Below are positions 1 to 5,634 of a stretch of 5,634 nucleotides of DNA, one piece after another. The stretch is from Candidatus Omnitrophota bacterium. Lineage in GTDB: Bacteria > Omnitrophota > Gorgyraeia > JAFGHF01. The notes under the pieces were generated by a model. That model saw nothing but the letters and a program-made list of their open reading frames with translations. It was not told the origin of the DNA and did no database searches. The stretch lies in contig JAHIIS010000106.1 in assembly GCA_018899075.1 (NCBI GenBank), positions 1-5,634 of the forward strand, read 5' to 3'. Positions within the stretch are counted from its first letter, which is position 1; every line of letters begins with the position of its first letter. A program made the position numbers and the translations under genes.

Positions 1-3
1 ACG

Positions 4-780
4 ATGGATATAATTATTAGAATTTTTCTATTCTGCTTAGGGGCGGCGGTGGGAAGCTTTTTAAATGTCTGCATATATCGCCTGCCGCGCAAAAAGTCGA
101 TTATCCGGCCCGGGTCTTATTGTCCCCATTGCAAGAAGAAAATAGCATGGTATGATAATATCCCTTTCTTAAGCTATATTTTTCTTAAGAGGCGGTGCCG
201 CCGCTGCGGGGGGAGGATAACTTTGCGCTACTTTTTGGTGGAATTAATTACGGCCGGCCTTTTCCTGCTTTTATTCTATTATTTCGGTCTATCTCTGTTT
301 TTTTGGATTTATGCTGCGCTTTGCTCCGGTTTAATTGTGGCCAGTTTTATCGACATAGATATTAGAGAGATTCCCGATGAAATAAGTTTAGGGGGTATAG
401 CGATAGGATTAATTTTAAGTATTATTTTTCCTCAATTACAAGAGACGAGCTTGCGCCACTCGGCTTTATTCCGTTCCTTTTTAGGAATATTGGCAGGAGG
501 AGGCAGTATTTATATTACAGGCCTTATCGGCAACGCCATTTTTAGGAAAGAGAGTATGGGCGGAGGAGATGTAAAGCTTATGGCGATGCTGGGGGCATTT
601 ATCGGCTGGAAATTGGCGCTTTTGACATTTTTTGTCGCCCCTTTCTTCGGGGCAGCAGTAGGTATAGTGCTCAAGATTAGAAAGGGCGAGAGCCTCATCC
701 CCTACGGGCCGTTTTTATCTTTAGCCGCCTTGATTTCCATTATTCGGGGAGAGGAGATAATTGCAAGGATATTACTTTAG
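4..780 (+). CDS. pilD: Prepilin peptidase / N-methyltransferase (type IV pilin leader peptidase, A24 family)
   Basis: Integral inner-membrane aspartic protease that cleaves the leader of type IV pilins and type II secretion pseudopilins, and in this family usually N-methylates the new N-terminus. The 258-residue protein is complete by family length. An N-terminal membrane helix carries the GSFLNVCIYRLP motif (17-28). A cytoplasmic loop follows with the zinc-binding tetracysteine pattern CPHC (40-43) and CRRCGG (65-70), typical of the bifunctional form. The two catalytic aspartates are D117 in FIDIDIREIPD and D189 in GGGDVK. About six further hydrophobic segments follow D117 or flank it. The ATG lies only three bases into the window, so its ribosome site is not visible and a slightly earlier start cannot be excluded, but the N-terminus looks normal. 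The stop is TAG. It lies 80 bases before aroC with a hairpin between, so co-transcription is uncertain. Family assignment is secure; which pilins it processes cannot be told here. Confidence 0.96.
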   Translation: MDIIIRIFLFCLGAAVGSFLNVCIYRLPRKKSIIRPGSYCPHCKKKIAWYDNIPFLSYIFLKRRCRRCGGRITLRYFLVELITAGLFLLLFYYFGLSLFFWIYAALCSGLIVASFIDIDIREIPDEISLGGIAIGLILSIIFPQLQETSLRHSALFRSFLGILAGGGSIYITGLIGNAIFRKESMGGGDVKLMAMLGAFIGWKLALLTFFVAPFFGAAVGIVLKIRKGESLIPYGPFLSLAALISIIRGEEIIARILL

Positions 781-785
781 AATAG

Positions 786-841
786 GTAAGTTTGCTTGGT
801 GTTTTTGGTGAGCGAGCGAACAAAAATACCGAGCAAACTAC
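786..841 (+). repeat. Strong hairpin / inverted repeat between pilD and aroC
   Basis: Two 19-base arms (789-807 and 821-839) pair over their full length, with 17 Watson-Crick pairs and two G-U wobbles (797-831 and 801-827), around a 13-base loop (808-820) containing GAGCGAGCGA. Three more pairs (786-788 with 839-841) can form if A789 is bulged. The wobbles pair only in the + strand RNA, which hints at an RNA structure read in the gene direction. No T run follows, so it is not a classical intrinsic terminator. It ends just before the aroC ribosome site. It could be a REP-like repeat or miniature element, an mRNA-stability hairpin behind pilD, or a leader structure for aroC. The pairing is seen directly; the role is unknown. 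Confidence 0.75.
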
Positions 842-848
842 AGACAAA

Positions 849-854
849 AAGGAG
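849..854 (+). promoter_or_regulatory. Shine-Dalgarno site of aroC
   Basis: AAGGAG lies six bases before the ATG at 861. It fixes the aroC start there and not at the in-frame TTG at 792, which would add 23 unconserved residues that read through the hairpin. Confidence 0.9.
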
Positions 855-860
855 AATAAA

Positions 861-1985
861 ATGTTGAGATTTTTGACCGCTGGCGAGTCGCACGGTAAGT
901 GCCTGGTAGGGATCCTCGAAGGATTGCCTGCGGGCCTGAAGATAGACAAAAGGGAGATTGACGGGGAATTGGCCCGCCGGCAAAAAGGATACGGCCGCAG
1001 CCCGAGAATGAAAATGGAAAAAGACAGGGTTGAGGTCCTCGCGGGTTCGAGAAAAGGCAAGACCATCGGCGCGCCTTTAGCCCTGCTGATTAAAAATAAG
1101 GACTTTAAAATCGATGCCTTGCCGCACGTCTATTCTCCCCGGCCGGGCCATGCGGATTTGGCCGGCGCTTTAAAATACAATACCGCAGATATAAGGGACG
1201 TCCTGGAAAGGGCCAGCGCCCGGGAGACAGCGATGCGCGTAGCCATAGGCGCAGTATGCAAAACCCTGTTGCAGGAATTTAAGATTGAAATTATCAGCCA
1301 TGTTACCAGAATCGGCGCAGTTTATGCCCGGACGCAAGAACTATCTTTTAATCAGTTGCGCCAAAAGGCGGCTAAATCCTGCACAAGCTGTGCCGATAAG
1401 GTTGCCGGGGCCGGGATGGTCGCCGAGATTGATAGGGCCAAAGAGCAAGGGGACTCTTTAGGAGGGGTCTTTGAACTCATCGCGATTAATCTGCCTGCAG
1501 GCTTAGGCAGCTTCGCCCACTGGGAAAGGCGTTTAGACGCCAGGCTTTCCGCTTCGCTTATGTCCATCCCTGGCGTTAAAGCAGTGGAGATAGGCGCGGG
1601 TTTTTCCGGCGCCTCCCGCAGAGGTTCGCAGGCCCACGATGCAATATTTTACTCACCCGCCAAGGGCTTTTTTAGAAAGACCAATTTCGCCGGAGGTTTA
1701 GAAGGCGGGATGACTAACGGGGAACCTCTGCTCTTGCGCTGCGCAATGAAGCCCATTGCCACTTTAAAGAACCCCTTAGCCAGCGTGAATATTAAAGGCA
1801 AGCGTCCGACCGAAGCAGCGGTGGAGCGGGCTGATGTTTGTGCGCTGCCGGCCTGCGGGGTAGTTGGCGAGGCTTGCGTGTCTTTCTGTCTGGCCGAAGC
1901 TTTGTTGGAGAAGTTTGGCGGAGACTCTCTTACGGAGACAAAAAGGAATTATCGGGGATACCTCAAGCAGATTAGAAAGTTTTAA
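861..1985 (+). CDS. aroC: Chorismate synthase
   Basis: Last common step of the shikimate pathway: converts 5-enolpyruvylshikimate 3-phosphate to chorismate with release of phosphate, using reduced FMN as cofactor; soluble tetramer. The 374-residue protein begins MLRFLTAGESHG, the family start and first signature with conserved His11. The arginine-rich region 39-50 and RPGH (94-97, second conserved His) follow, then the second signature ERASARET (116-123), the FMN-site region GLEGGMTNGEP (279-289) and a C-terminal signature RADVC (323-327). In that last motif the usual S/H/F after Arg is Ala324, a mild deviation. Length and motif order resemble the Bacillus-type enzyme. Start chosen from the AAGGAG site and homology. 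It ends in TAA, which is also the first triplet of a tandem heptamer repeat. Its partner gene aroK follows after 51 bases. Identification is essentially certain. Confidence 0.98.
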   Translation: MLRFLTAGESHGKCLVGILEGLPAGLKIDKREIDGELARRQKGYGRSPRMKMEKDRVEVLAGSRKGKTIGAPLALLIKNKDFKIDALPHVYSPRPGHADLAGALKYNTADIRDVLERASARETAMRVAIGAVCKTLLQEFKIEIISHVTRIGAVYARTQELSFNQLRQKAAKSCTSCADKVAGAGMVAEIDRAKEQGDSLGGVFELIAINLPAGLGSFAHWERRLDARLSASLMSIPGVKAVEIGAGFSGASRRGSQAHDAIFYSPAKGFFRKTNFAGGLEGGMTNGEPLLLRCAMKPIATLKNPLASVNIKGKRPTEAAVERADVCALPACGVVGEACVSFCLAEALLEKFGGDSLTETKRNYRGYLKQIRKF

Positions 1986-2008
1986 GTCATAAGTCATAAG
2001 TCATAAGT
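1983..2008 (+). repeat. Tandem heptamer repeat, unit TAAGTCA
   Basis: Three perfect copies of TAAGTCA (1983-1989, 1990-1996, 1997-2003) followed by a partial TAAGT. The first TAA is the stop codon of aroC. Because the array begins at the stop, changes in copy number would leave the AroC protein unchanged and alter only the spacer before aroK. Such short in-phase heptamers arise and vary by replication slippage; whether the unit recurs elsewhere in the genome cannot be seen here. Confidence 0.9.
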
Positions 2009-2033
2009 TTTACTTACTACTTATAACTTTTTT
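1998..2033 (+). terminator. Possible weak intrinsic terminator between aroC and aroK
   Basis: An 11-base stem pairs 1998-2008 with 2019-2029, with one C-A mismatch and a 10-base loop, and is followed by T residues to 2033. The stem is almost all A-T and so weak. All three 11-base windows starting at 1984, 1991 and 1998 have the same sequence, so the right arm could pair with any of three registers. A partial terminator is possible; the close spacing to aroK argues against full termination. Confidence 0.3.
2022..2027 (+). promoter_or_regulatory. Candidate -10 element for aroK
   Basis: TATAAC differs from TATAAT at one position and ends nine bases before the aroK ATG. A transcript from it would have a leader of only about zero to three bases, which would fit the absence of a Shine-Dalgarno. 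No convincing -35 is visible, and the surrounding AT-rich spacer makes chance matches likely. Confidence 0.2.
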
Positions 2034-2036
2034 AAA

Positions 2037-2555
2037 ATGAACATTGTAATAGTAGGATTTATGGGGACAGGAAAGACCGCAGTCGCAAGGCACCTTGCAA
2101 AAATGCTGGGGATGAAATATATTTCTTCGGATGAGATTATCGAAGACAGGGAGCGGCGCTCGATAAACGAAATTTTTAAAAGGAGCGGCGAAGCCTATTT
2201 TCGCCGGGCGGAAAAGGAAGTGGTCAAAAAAGTGGCGCAACTGGACAGATTCATCATCGATGCCGGCGGCGGAGTAGTTTTGGATGAAGAAAATGTTCAG
2301 AACTTAAAGAGAAACGGTAAGATTGTCTGCCTGAGCGCCGCGCCTGAGGTAATTTTAGAAAGGACAAAGAGGTATCGCCACAGGCCCCTGTTAAATACGG
2401 AAAATCCGAAAGCAAAAATTGAGGAATTATTAAAATTTAGAGCGCCGTTCTATGCCCGGGCTGATTTCTCGATTGATACGACAAACTTAAGCGTTGAACA
2501 GGCTGCGCAGGAGATAAAAAAGAAATTAGATGGAAATTCTAAGCGCGAAGAATAA
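2037..2555 (+). CDS. aroK: Shikimate kinase
   Basis: Cytoplasmic P-loop kinase that phosphorylates the 3-hydroxyl of shikimate with ATP, two steps before chorismate synthase. The 172-residue protein has the usual length. Visible sites by comparison with the Mycobacterium tuberculosis enzyme are: Walker A GFMGTGKT (7-14); shikimate-binding Asp32, Arg56 in FRRAE, and the GGG at 77-79; lid RPLL with Arg116; and Arg135 in RAPFY. One oddity: the family D-x-D motif reads S-S-D (30-32), so the first Asp, which helps hold magnesium in characterised enzymes, is Ser30. The ATG at 2037 gives the canonical N-terminus directly before the P-loop, but no Shine-Dalgarno precedes it, only an AT-rich spacer. 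Its 3' end overlaps dprA by 26 bases. Annotated aroK; aroK and aroL type cannot be separated. aroB, a frequent neighbour of aroK, is not next to it here. Confidence 0.95.
   Translation: MNIVIVGFMGTGKTAVARHLAKMLGMKYISSDEIIEDRERRSINEIFKRSGEAYFRRAEKEVVKKVAQLDRFIIDAGGGVVLDEENVQNLKRNGKIVCLSAAPEVILERTKRYRHRPLLNTENPKAKIEELLKFRAPFYARADFSIDTTNLSVEQAAQEIKKKLDGNSKREE
2509..2513 (+). promoter_or_regulatory. Possible Shine-Dalgarno of dprA, inside aroK
   Basis: AGGAG lies within the aroK coding region, 16 bases before the dprA ATG. That is longer than the usual spacing, so initiation may depend mainly on ribosomes already translating aroK. Confidence 0.35.
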
Positions 2556-3432
2556 AATCAGGGCGTTACACCTTACAGGCGAGGGCTATCCGACAAATCT
2601 AAAATATATTTATGACCCGCCGCCGGATCTTTATATAAAAGGAAATATTATCCCGCAGGACAATATCGCTATAGCCATTGTCGGTTCCCGCCGGGCAAGT
2701 TATTATGGCCTGAAGAACGCTCAAGAGTTGGCCTTTGAGCTGGCGGCAGGCGGTATCACTATAATCAGCGGTTTAGCCCGGGGCGTGGATAGCGCAGCGC
2801 ACCGCGGGGCATTAAAAGCAAAGGGCAGGACCATTGCCGTTCTGGGCAGCGGCTTAAATATGATTTATCCTGTGGAAAATAAAGGACTGGCGGAAGAGAT
2901 TTCCCGAAACGGCGCAGTTATTTCAGAGTTTCCCCAGGACACACCGCCCCATCGCCAGAATTTCCCCCGCAGAAACCGCATAATCAGCGGCCTGTCTTTA
3001 GGGGTATTGGTAGTGGAAGCAGCGAAAAGAAGCGGCGCATTGATTACCGTAGGCTTCGCCCTGGAGCAGGGGCGGGAGGTATTTGCCCTTCCCGGAAAGA
3101 TCGATTCTTTCACCTCGCAGGGGACGCACGATTTGATTAAACAGGGCGCAAAACTGGTAGAATCGGCCGAAGACATAATTGAGGAATTAGAGCCGCTAAA
3201 GTCTTGCCGGATTAATCAAACCAAAAGCGAAAGCAGGACAAAGATTGAACCAAATCTACCGGAAGAGGAAAAACAAATTTATTCTTATCTGTCTTCCGAG
3301 CCTTTGCACATCGACGAGCTTGCGCAGAAAGTCAATCTTTCTTACGGCAGGTTATTGACCTGCCTTTTGAAGCTGGAATACAAGAAACTGGTAAAAGAGT
3401 TGCCGGGAAAGGCGTTTGTGAGAGATGGCTAA
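2530..3432 (+). CDS. dprA: DNA-processing protein DprA (Smf)
   Basis: In transformable bacteria DprA binds incoming single-stranded DNA and loads RecA; it is also widespread in non-competent species. The 300-residue protein has the Rossmann-like domain (about 17-225) with GSR (52-54), SGLARGVDSAAH (80-91), VLGSGLNMIYP (104-114), FPRRNRIISGLS (145-156), VVEA (161-164), SGALIT (168-173) and EQGREVFALPG (179-189). A C-terminal winged-helix domain (about 238-298) follows. The usual N-terminal SAM or helix-hairpin-helix extension of longer homologues is absent. A TAG codon stands immediately before the ATG in the same frame, so no longer start is possible without a frameshift. The gene begins inside aroK (26-base overlap) and ends inside topA (8-base overlap), implying translational coupling. 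Identification is secure. A competence role is suggested only weakly by pilD upstream. Confidence 0.96.
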   Translation: MEILSAKNKIRALHLTGEGYPTNLKYIYDPPPDLYIKGNIIPQDNIAIAIVGSRRASYYGLKNAQELAFELAAGGITIISGLARGVDSAAHRGALKAKGRTIAVLGSGLNMIYPVENKGLAEEISRNGAVISEFPQDTPPHRQNFPRRNRIISGLSLGVLVVEAAKRSGALITVGFALEQGREVFALPGKIDSFTSQGTHDLIKQGAKLVESAEDIIEELEPLKSCRINQTKSESRTKIEPNLPEEEKQIYSYLSSEPLHIDELAQKVNLSYGRLLTCLLKLEYKKLVKELPGKAFVRDG

Positions 3433-4144
3433 ATCGTTAGTGATAGTGGAGTCGCCGGCAAAGGCGAAGACGATAAATAAGTTTCTGGGCGCTGATTTTG
3501 TCGTGGAGGCCTCAGGCGGCCATATAATGGATTTGCCGAGGAAGAAAATGGGCGTGGATGTGGACAATGATTTCCGTCCGGAATATGTAATTATTCCCAC
3601 GCGCAAAAAGGCAGTCAGCCAGATTAAGAAAGACGCAAGGACCGCGCAAAGCGTCTATCTTGCCGCCGACCCGGATAGGGAAGGCGAGGCCATCTGCTGG
3701 CACCTCAAGCAGTGCCTGGATACAGATGCGCAAGTCTACAGGGTGAATTTTTACGAGATAACGGAGCGCGCAGTGAAGGAGGCCATTGCCCATCCCGGCT
3801 CTATCGATATGGATAAGGTGAAGGCCCAGCAGGCCCGCAGGGTTTTAGATAGACTGGTGGGGTACAATTTAAGTCCACTGCTCTGGAAAAAGATAAGCCG
3901 GGGGCTCTCTGCCGGGAGAGTGCAGTCAGTGGCGCTCAGGATTATCGTGGAAAGGGAGAGGGGGATAGAGCGTTTCACTCCCCGGGAATACTGGGAAGTG
4001 GAGGCAGAGCTTAAAAAGAAACAGGCAAAAGAAACTTTTATTGCTAAACTGGATAAAATCGCGGAAAAAAAGCCGCAGATAGAAAACAAAGAACAGGCCG
4101 ATAAGATATTAGAGAAACTGCGTAAAGAGAGGTTCAGAGTTTAA
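3425..4144 (+). CDS. topA: DNA topoisomerase I, N-terminal part, ended by an in-frame TAA
   Basis: Type IA topoisomerase relaxes negative supercoils by cutting and passing one DNA strand. This part encodes 239 residues. It holds the TOPRIM domain with the catalytic Glu9 in VIVESPAKAKT and the metal site DPDRE (Asp82, Asp84, Glu86). Next come the conserved stretches QQARRVLDRLVGYNLSPLLWKK (centred near 145) and GLSAGRVQSVALR (near 165). It then runs into the region that joins the cleavage domains and stops at 4142-4144, well short of the catalytic tyrosine. Family proteins are typically 650-900 residues long. The ATG overlaps the end of dprA by eight bases, and AAAGG sits 12 bases upstream. 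On its own this product should be unable to cleave DNA. Homology resumes in the same frame directly after the stop, so this is the 5' part of one interrupted gene. Confidence 0.93.
   Translation: MAKSLVIVESPAKAKTINKFLGADFVVEASGGHIMDLPRKKMGVDVDNDFRPEYVIIPTRKKAVSQIKKDARTAQSVYLAADPDREGEAICWHLKQCLDTDAQVYRVNFYEITERAVKEAIAHPGSIDMDKVKAQQARRVLDRLVGYNLSPLLWKKISRGLSAGRVQSVALRIIVERERGIERFTPREYWEVEAELKKKQAKETFIAKLDKIAEKKPQIENKEQADKILEKLRKERFRV
4142..4144 (+). other. topA: In-frame TAA interrupting topA (codon 240)
   Basis: The frame before and after this codon is the same and the protein similarity has no gap: RKERFRV, stop, DIQQRDKKRNPQAPYITSKLQQEA. Many homologues have lysine at or close to this place, and a single T-to-A change at 4142 would give AAA. 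No frameshift is needed. It is a nonsense mutation, a base-call or assembly error, or much less likely a readthrough site. TAA cannot be explained by selenocysteine (TGA) or pyrrolysine (TAG). Confidence 0.9.
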
Positions 4145-5398
4145 GATATCCAGCAAAGGGATAAAAAAAGAAACCCGCAGGCGCCTTATATAACCAGCAA
4201 GCTTCAGCAGGAGGCCTTTAATCAGCTGCATTTTTCTGCAAATAGGACTATGCGTATTGCCCAGCAGCTTTACGAAGGCCTTGAAATCGGCAGCGCGGGA
4301 AGCGCGGGCTTAATTACTTATATGCGCACAGATTCGGTAAGAGTCTCCGGCGAGGCACAACAGGCCTGCCGGGATTATATCGGGCAAAAGTATGGGGTGG
4401 AATATTTACCGGCAAAGCCGCCTCAGTATAAATCCAGAAAGAGGGCTCAAGGCGCCCACGAGGCCATTCGCCCGGCTTTGCCTTTAAGAGAACCGCAGGC
4501 GATTGAAGAATACTTAAGCCCCGAGCAGTATAAATTATATACCTTAATCTGGAATAAATTTCTGGCCAGCCAATTGCGCCCGGCAGTTTACGGAGTTACC
4601 ACGATACTTATAAGCGCGGCCGAGTTTTTATTCAAAGCGACCGGCTCAACTTTAAAGTTTGCCGGATTTATGAAAGTCTTTGCGACCGGCGAGGAGCAAA
4701 AGAAGCAAATCTTGCCGCCGCTTAAGAAAGGCGAAGAACTCGATTTAGTAAAATTGGATTCCGGTCAGCACTTCACCCAGCCTCCGGCGAGATTCTCCGA
4801 TGCGTCGCTGGTAAAGGTCCTTGAGGAAAAAGGCATCGGCCGCCCGAGCACCTACGCCCCCATTATTCAGACCATAATTTTTCGCGATTATGTGCGCAGA
4901 AAAAAGAGTTACTTTTTCCCCACCGAATTAGGTTTTACCGTGAGCGATATGCTGACTAAATATTTTCCCAGGATTCTGGATGTCAAATTCACCGCTGCTC
5001 TTGAGGAGGAATTAGATGAAATCGAGGAAGGAAAGCTTGAGTGGGTTAAGGCAGTAAAATTATTCTATGAGCCTTTTACGCGCAAGCTCGTTATTGCCCA
5101 GAGGAAGGTCAAGAAAGAGGTTATCCCTACTAAAGAGACTTGTGAGCTTTGCGGCCGGCCGATGGTGATAAAATGGGGAAGACACGGCCGGTTCCTGAGC
5201 TGTTCCGGGTTTCCCGAATGTAAAAATGCGCGCAGTATAACTACCGGGGTGAGGTGTCCGCAAGAGGGCTGTGAGGGCTGGCTGGTTGAACGGCGCACAA
5301 GAAGAGGAAAAATGTTCTACGGCTGTTCAAAATATCCTGAATGTAAATACGCGGCTAATGAATTGCCGCAGGCCGATAGCGATGGACAGGCACATTAA
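4145..5398 (+). CDS. topA: DNA topoisomerase I, C-terminal part (catalytic tyrosine and zinc fingers)
   Basis: Continuation of topA in the same frame after the internal stop; the first in-frame ATG is at 4250 (codon 276). Before that ATG lies the conserved PYITSKLQQEAFNQLHFSANRTM (about 254-276), so a restart at 4250 would lose conserved sequence, and it has AGGA only two bases upstream, too close to serve well. Numbering from 3425, the catalytic tyrosine is Tyr299 in ITYMRTDS. GAHEAIRP and IGRPSTYAPIIQTI follow, both typical of the domain that holds the DNA gate. Two C-terminal zinc ribbons use Cys573, 576, 593, 599 and Cys611, 616, 634, 640. The full reading frame would give 657 codons before the TAA at 5396-5398, a normal short TopA. 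This part without the TOPRIM half should be inactive. It overlaps the next gene by 17 bases. Identification is certain; whether the gene works depends on the stop at 4142. Confidence 0.93.
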   Translation, partial: DIQQRDKKRNPQAPYITSKLQQEAFNQLHFSANRTMRIAQQLYEGLEIGSAGSAGLITYMRTDSVRVSGEAQQACRDYIGQKYGVEYLPAKPPQYKSRKRAQGAHEAIRPALPLREPQAIEEYLSPEQYKLYTLIWNKFLASQLRPAVYGVTTILISAAEFLFKATGSTLKFAGFMKVFATGEEQKKQILPPLKKGEELDLVKLDSGQHFTQPPARFSDASLVKVLEEKGIGRPSTYAPIIQTIIFRDYVRRKKSYFFPTELGFTVSDMLTKYFPRILDVKFTAALEEELDEIEEGKLEWVKAVKLFYEPFTRKLVIAQRKVKKEVIPTKETCELCGRPMVIKWGRHGRFLSCSGFPECKNARSITTGVRCPQEGCEGWLVERRTRRGKMFYGCSKYPECKYAANELPQADSDGQAH

Positions 5399-5634
5399 CA
5401 AGTTTTTAACCTACTTAGAGATAGAGAAGAACGCATCAGCTTATACTTTACTCAACTATCATATAGACTTGAAGCAGTTGCGCCACTTTCTGTCGGGTAA
5501 GGATGCCCGGCAGGTAGAGCGCCTGGATATCCGCAAATACCTGGCCTTCCTTAAAGGGAGAAATCTACAAAAGCGGACTCTGGCCAGAAAACTGTCTACC
5601 TTTCGCTCTTTTTTCAAATTCTTATTGCGCGAGG
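5382..5634 (+). CDS. xerC: Tyrosine recombinase XerC/XerD, N-terminal part (cut by window end)
   Basis: Only the first 84 residues are present. They form the SAM-like core-binding domain of tyrosine recombinases, which grips the DNA; the catalytic domain with Arg, His and Tyr lies outside the window. Matching features are the start MDRHINKFLTYLEIEKNASAYTL with YHIDLKQLRHF, the DIRKYLAFL segment and RKLSTFRSFFKFLLRE (68-83), a familiar pattern in XerC/XerD. Such proteins resolve chromosome dimers at dif sites. The ATG at 5382 gives the family-typical N-terminus and has a weak AGG nine bases upstream. An in-frame ATG at 5358 would add eight unconserved residues and has no ribosome site. The position after dprA-topA favours XerC, as in Bacillus where codV is the orthologue, but XerD or another integrase-like protein is not excluded. 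Confidence 0.85.
   Translation, partial: MDRHINKFLTYLEIEKNASAYTLLNYHIDLKQLRHFLSGKDARQVERLDIRKYLAFLKGRNLQKRTLARKLSTFRSFFKFLLRE

Noticed and set aside
792..860. N-terminal extension of AroC from an in-frame TTG at 792
   Set aside because: The added 23 residues are unlike the family and read through the hairpin, while ATG 861 has AAGGAG at ideal spacing and opens with the canonical MLRFLTAGESHG.
740..1066. Minus-strand open frames across the pilD-aroC junction and inside aroC, aroK, dprA and topA
   Set aside because: They are shadows of well-identified + strand genes, have no recognisable domains and no ribosome sites.
1983..2036. CRISPR-like array in the aroC-aroK spacer
   Set aside because: The repeat unit is seven bases and the copies are directly adjacent without spacers, so it is a simple tandem repeat.
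4142..4144. Reassigned TAA codon (alternative genetic code)
   Set aside because: TAA ends aroC, aroK, dprA and topA at normal family lengths in this same window, so it acts as a true stop here.
4100..4260. Frameshift in topA
   Set aside because: The two coding parts are in the same frame and the sequence between them translates into conserved TopA sequence; only one stop codon interrupts it.
5358..5381. Earlier start of the Xer recombinase at ATG 5358
   Set aside because: It adds eight unconserved residues, deepens the overlap with topA and has no Shine-Dalgarno; the 5382 start matches the usual N-terminus.
4250..5398. A separate, stand-alone gene starting at ATG 4250
   Set aside because: It would start after conserved TopA sequence and lack the TOPRIM half; the AGGA before it is only two bases away. 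It is the remainder of topA.

Overview
The window is a compact, one-strand bacterial chromosomal segment. It carries five complete or nearly complete genes and the start of a sixth, in the order pilD (prepilin peptidase), aroC (chorismate synthase), aroK (shikimate kinase), dprA (DNA-processing protein), topA (DNA topoisomerase I, interrupted) and xerC/xerD-type recombinase (cut by the window end). Base composition is moderate, with frequent AGA/AGG arginine and TTA leucine codons and short or overlapping gene junctions. The dprA-topA-xerC core matches an old bacterial neighbourhood (in Bacillus subtilis smf/dprA-topA-trmFO-codV/xerC-hslVU). The proteins do not closely match a model genus. An uncultured lineage such as Omnitrophota or a relative is a guess from gene order and style; the sequence does not prove it.

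Layout. Bases 4-780 encode a full bifunctional prepilin peptidase. Bases 781-860 hold a strong 19-bp hairpin and then a good Shine-Dalgarno for aroC (861-1985). Bases 1983-2036 hold a tandem heptamer repeat, an AT-rich hairpin with a T run and a -10-like hexamer, directly before aroK (2037-2555), which has no Shine-Dalgarno. dprA (2530-3432) overlaps aroK by 26 bases, topA (3425-5398) overlaps dprA by 8 bases, and the recombinase (5382 to the end) overlaps topA by 17 bases. aroK to xerC therefore looks like one translationally coupled operon. No stretch over 300 bases lacks a gene.

Job of the genes. AroK and AroC carry out two steps of the shikimate pathway. PilD processes type IV pilin-like proteins and DprA loads RecA on incoming single-stranded DNA, so the two could serve DNA uptake together. 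TopA and the Xer recombinase manage chromosome topology and dimer resolution.

The most notable point is a single in-frame TAA (4142-4144) inside topA. Homology continues in the same frame on both sides, so this is a nonsense substitution or a base error, not a frameshift. It separates the TOPRIM half from the half with the catalytic tyrosine. I found no convincing new biological system. The best leads are this stop codon and the two structured intergenic spacers.
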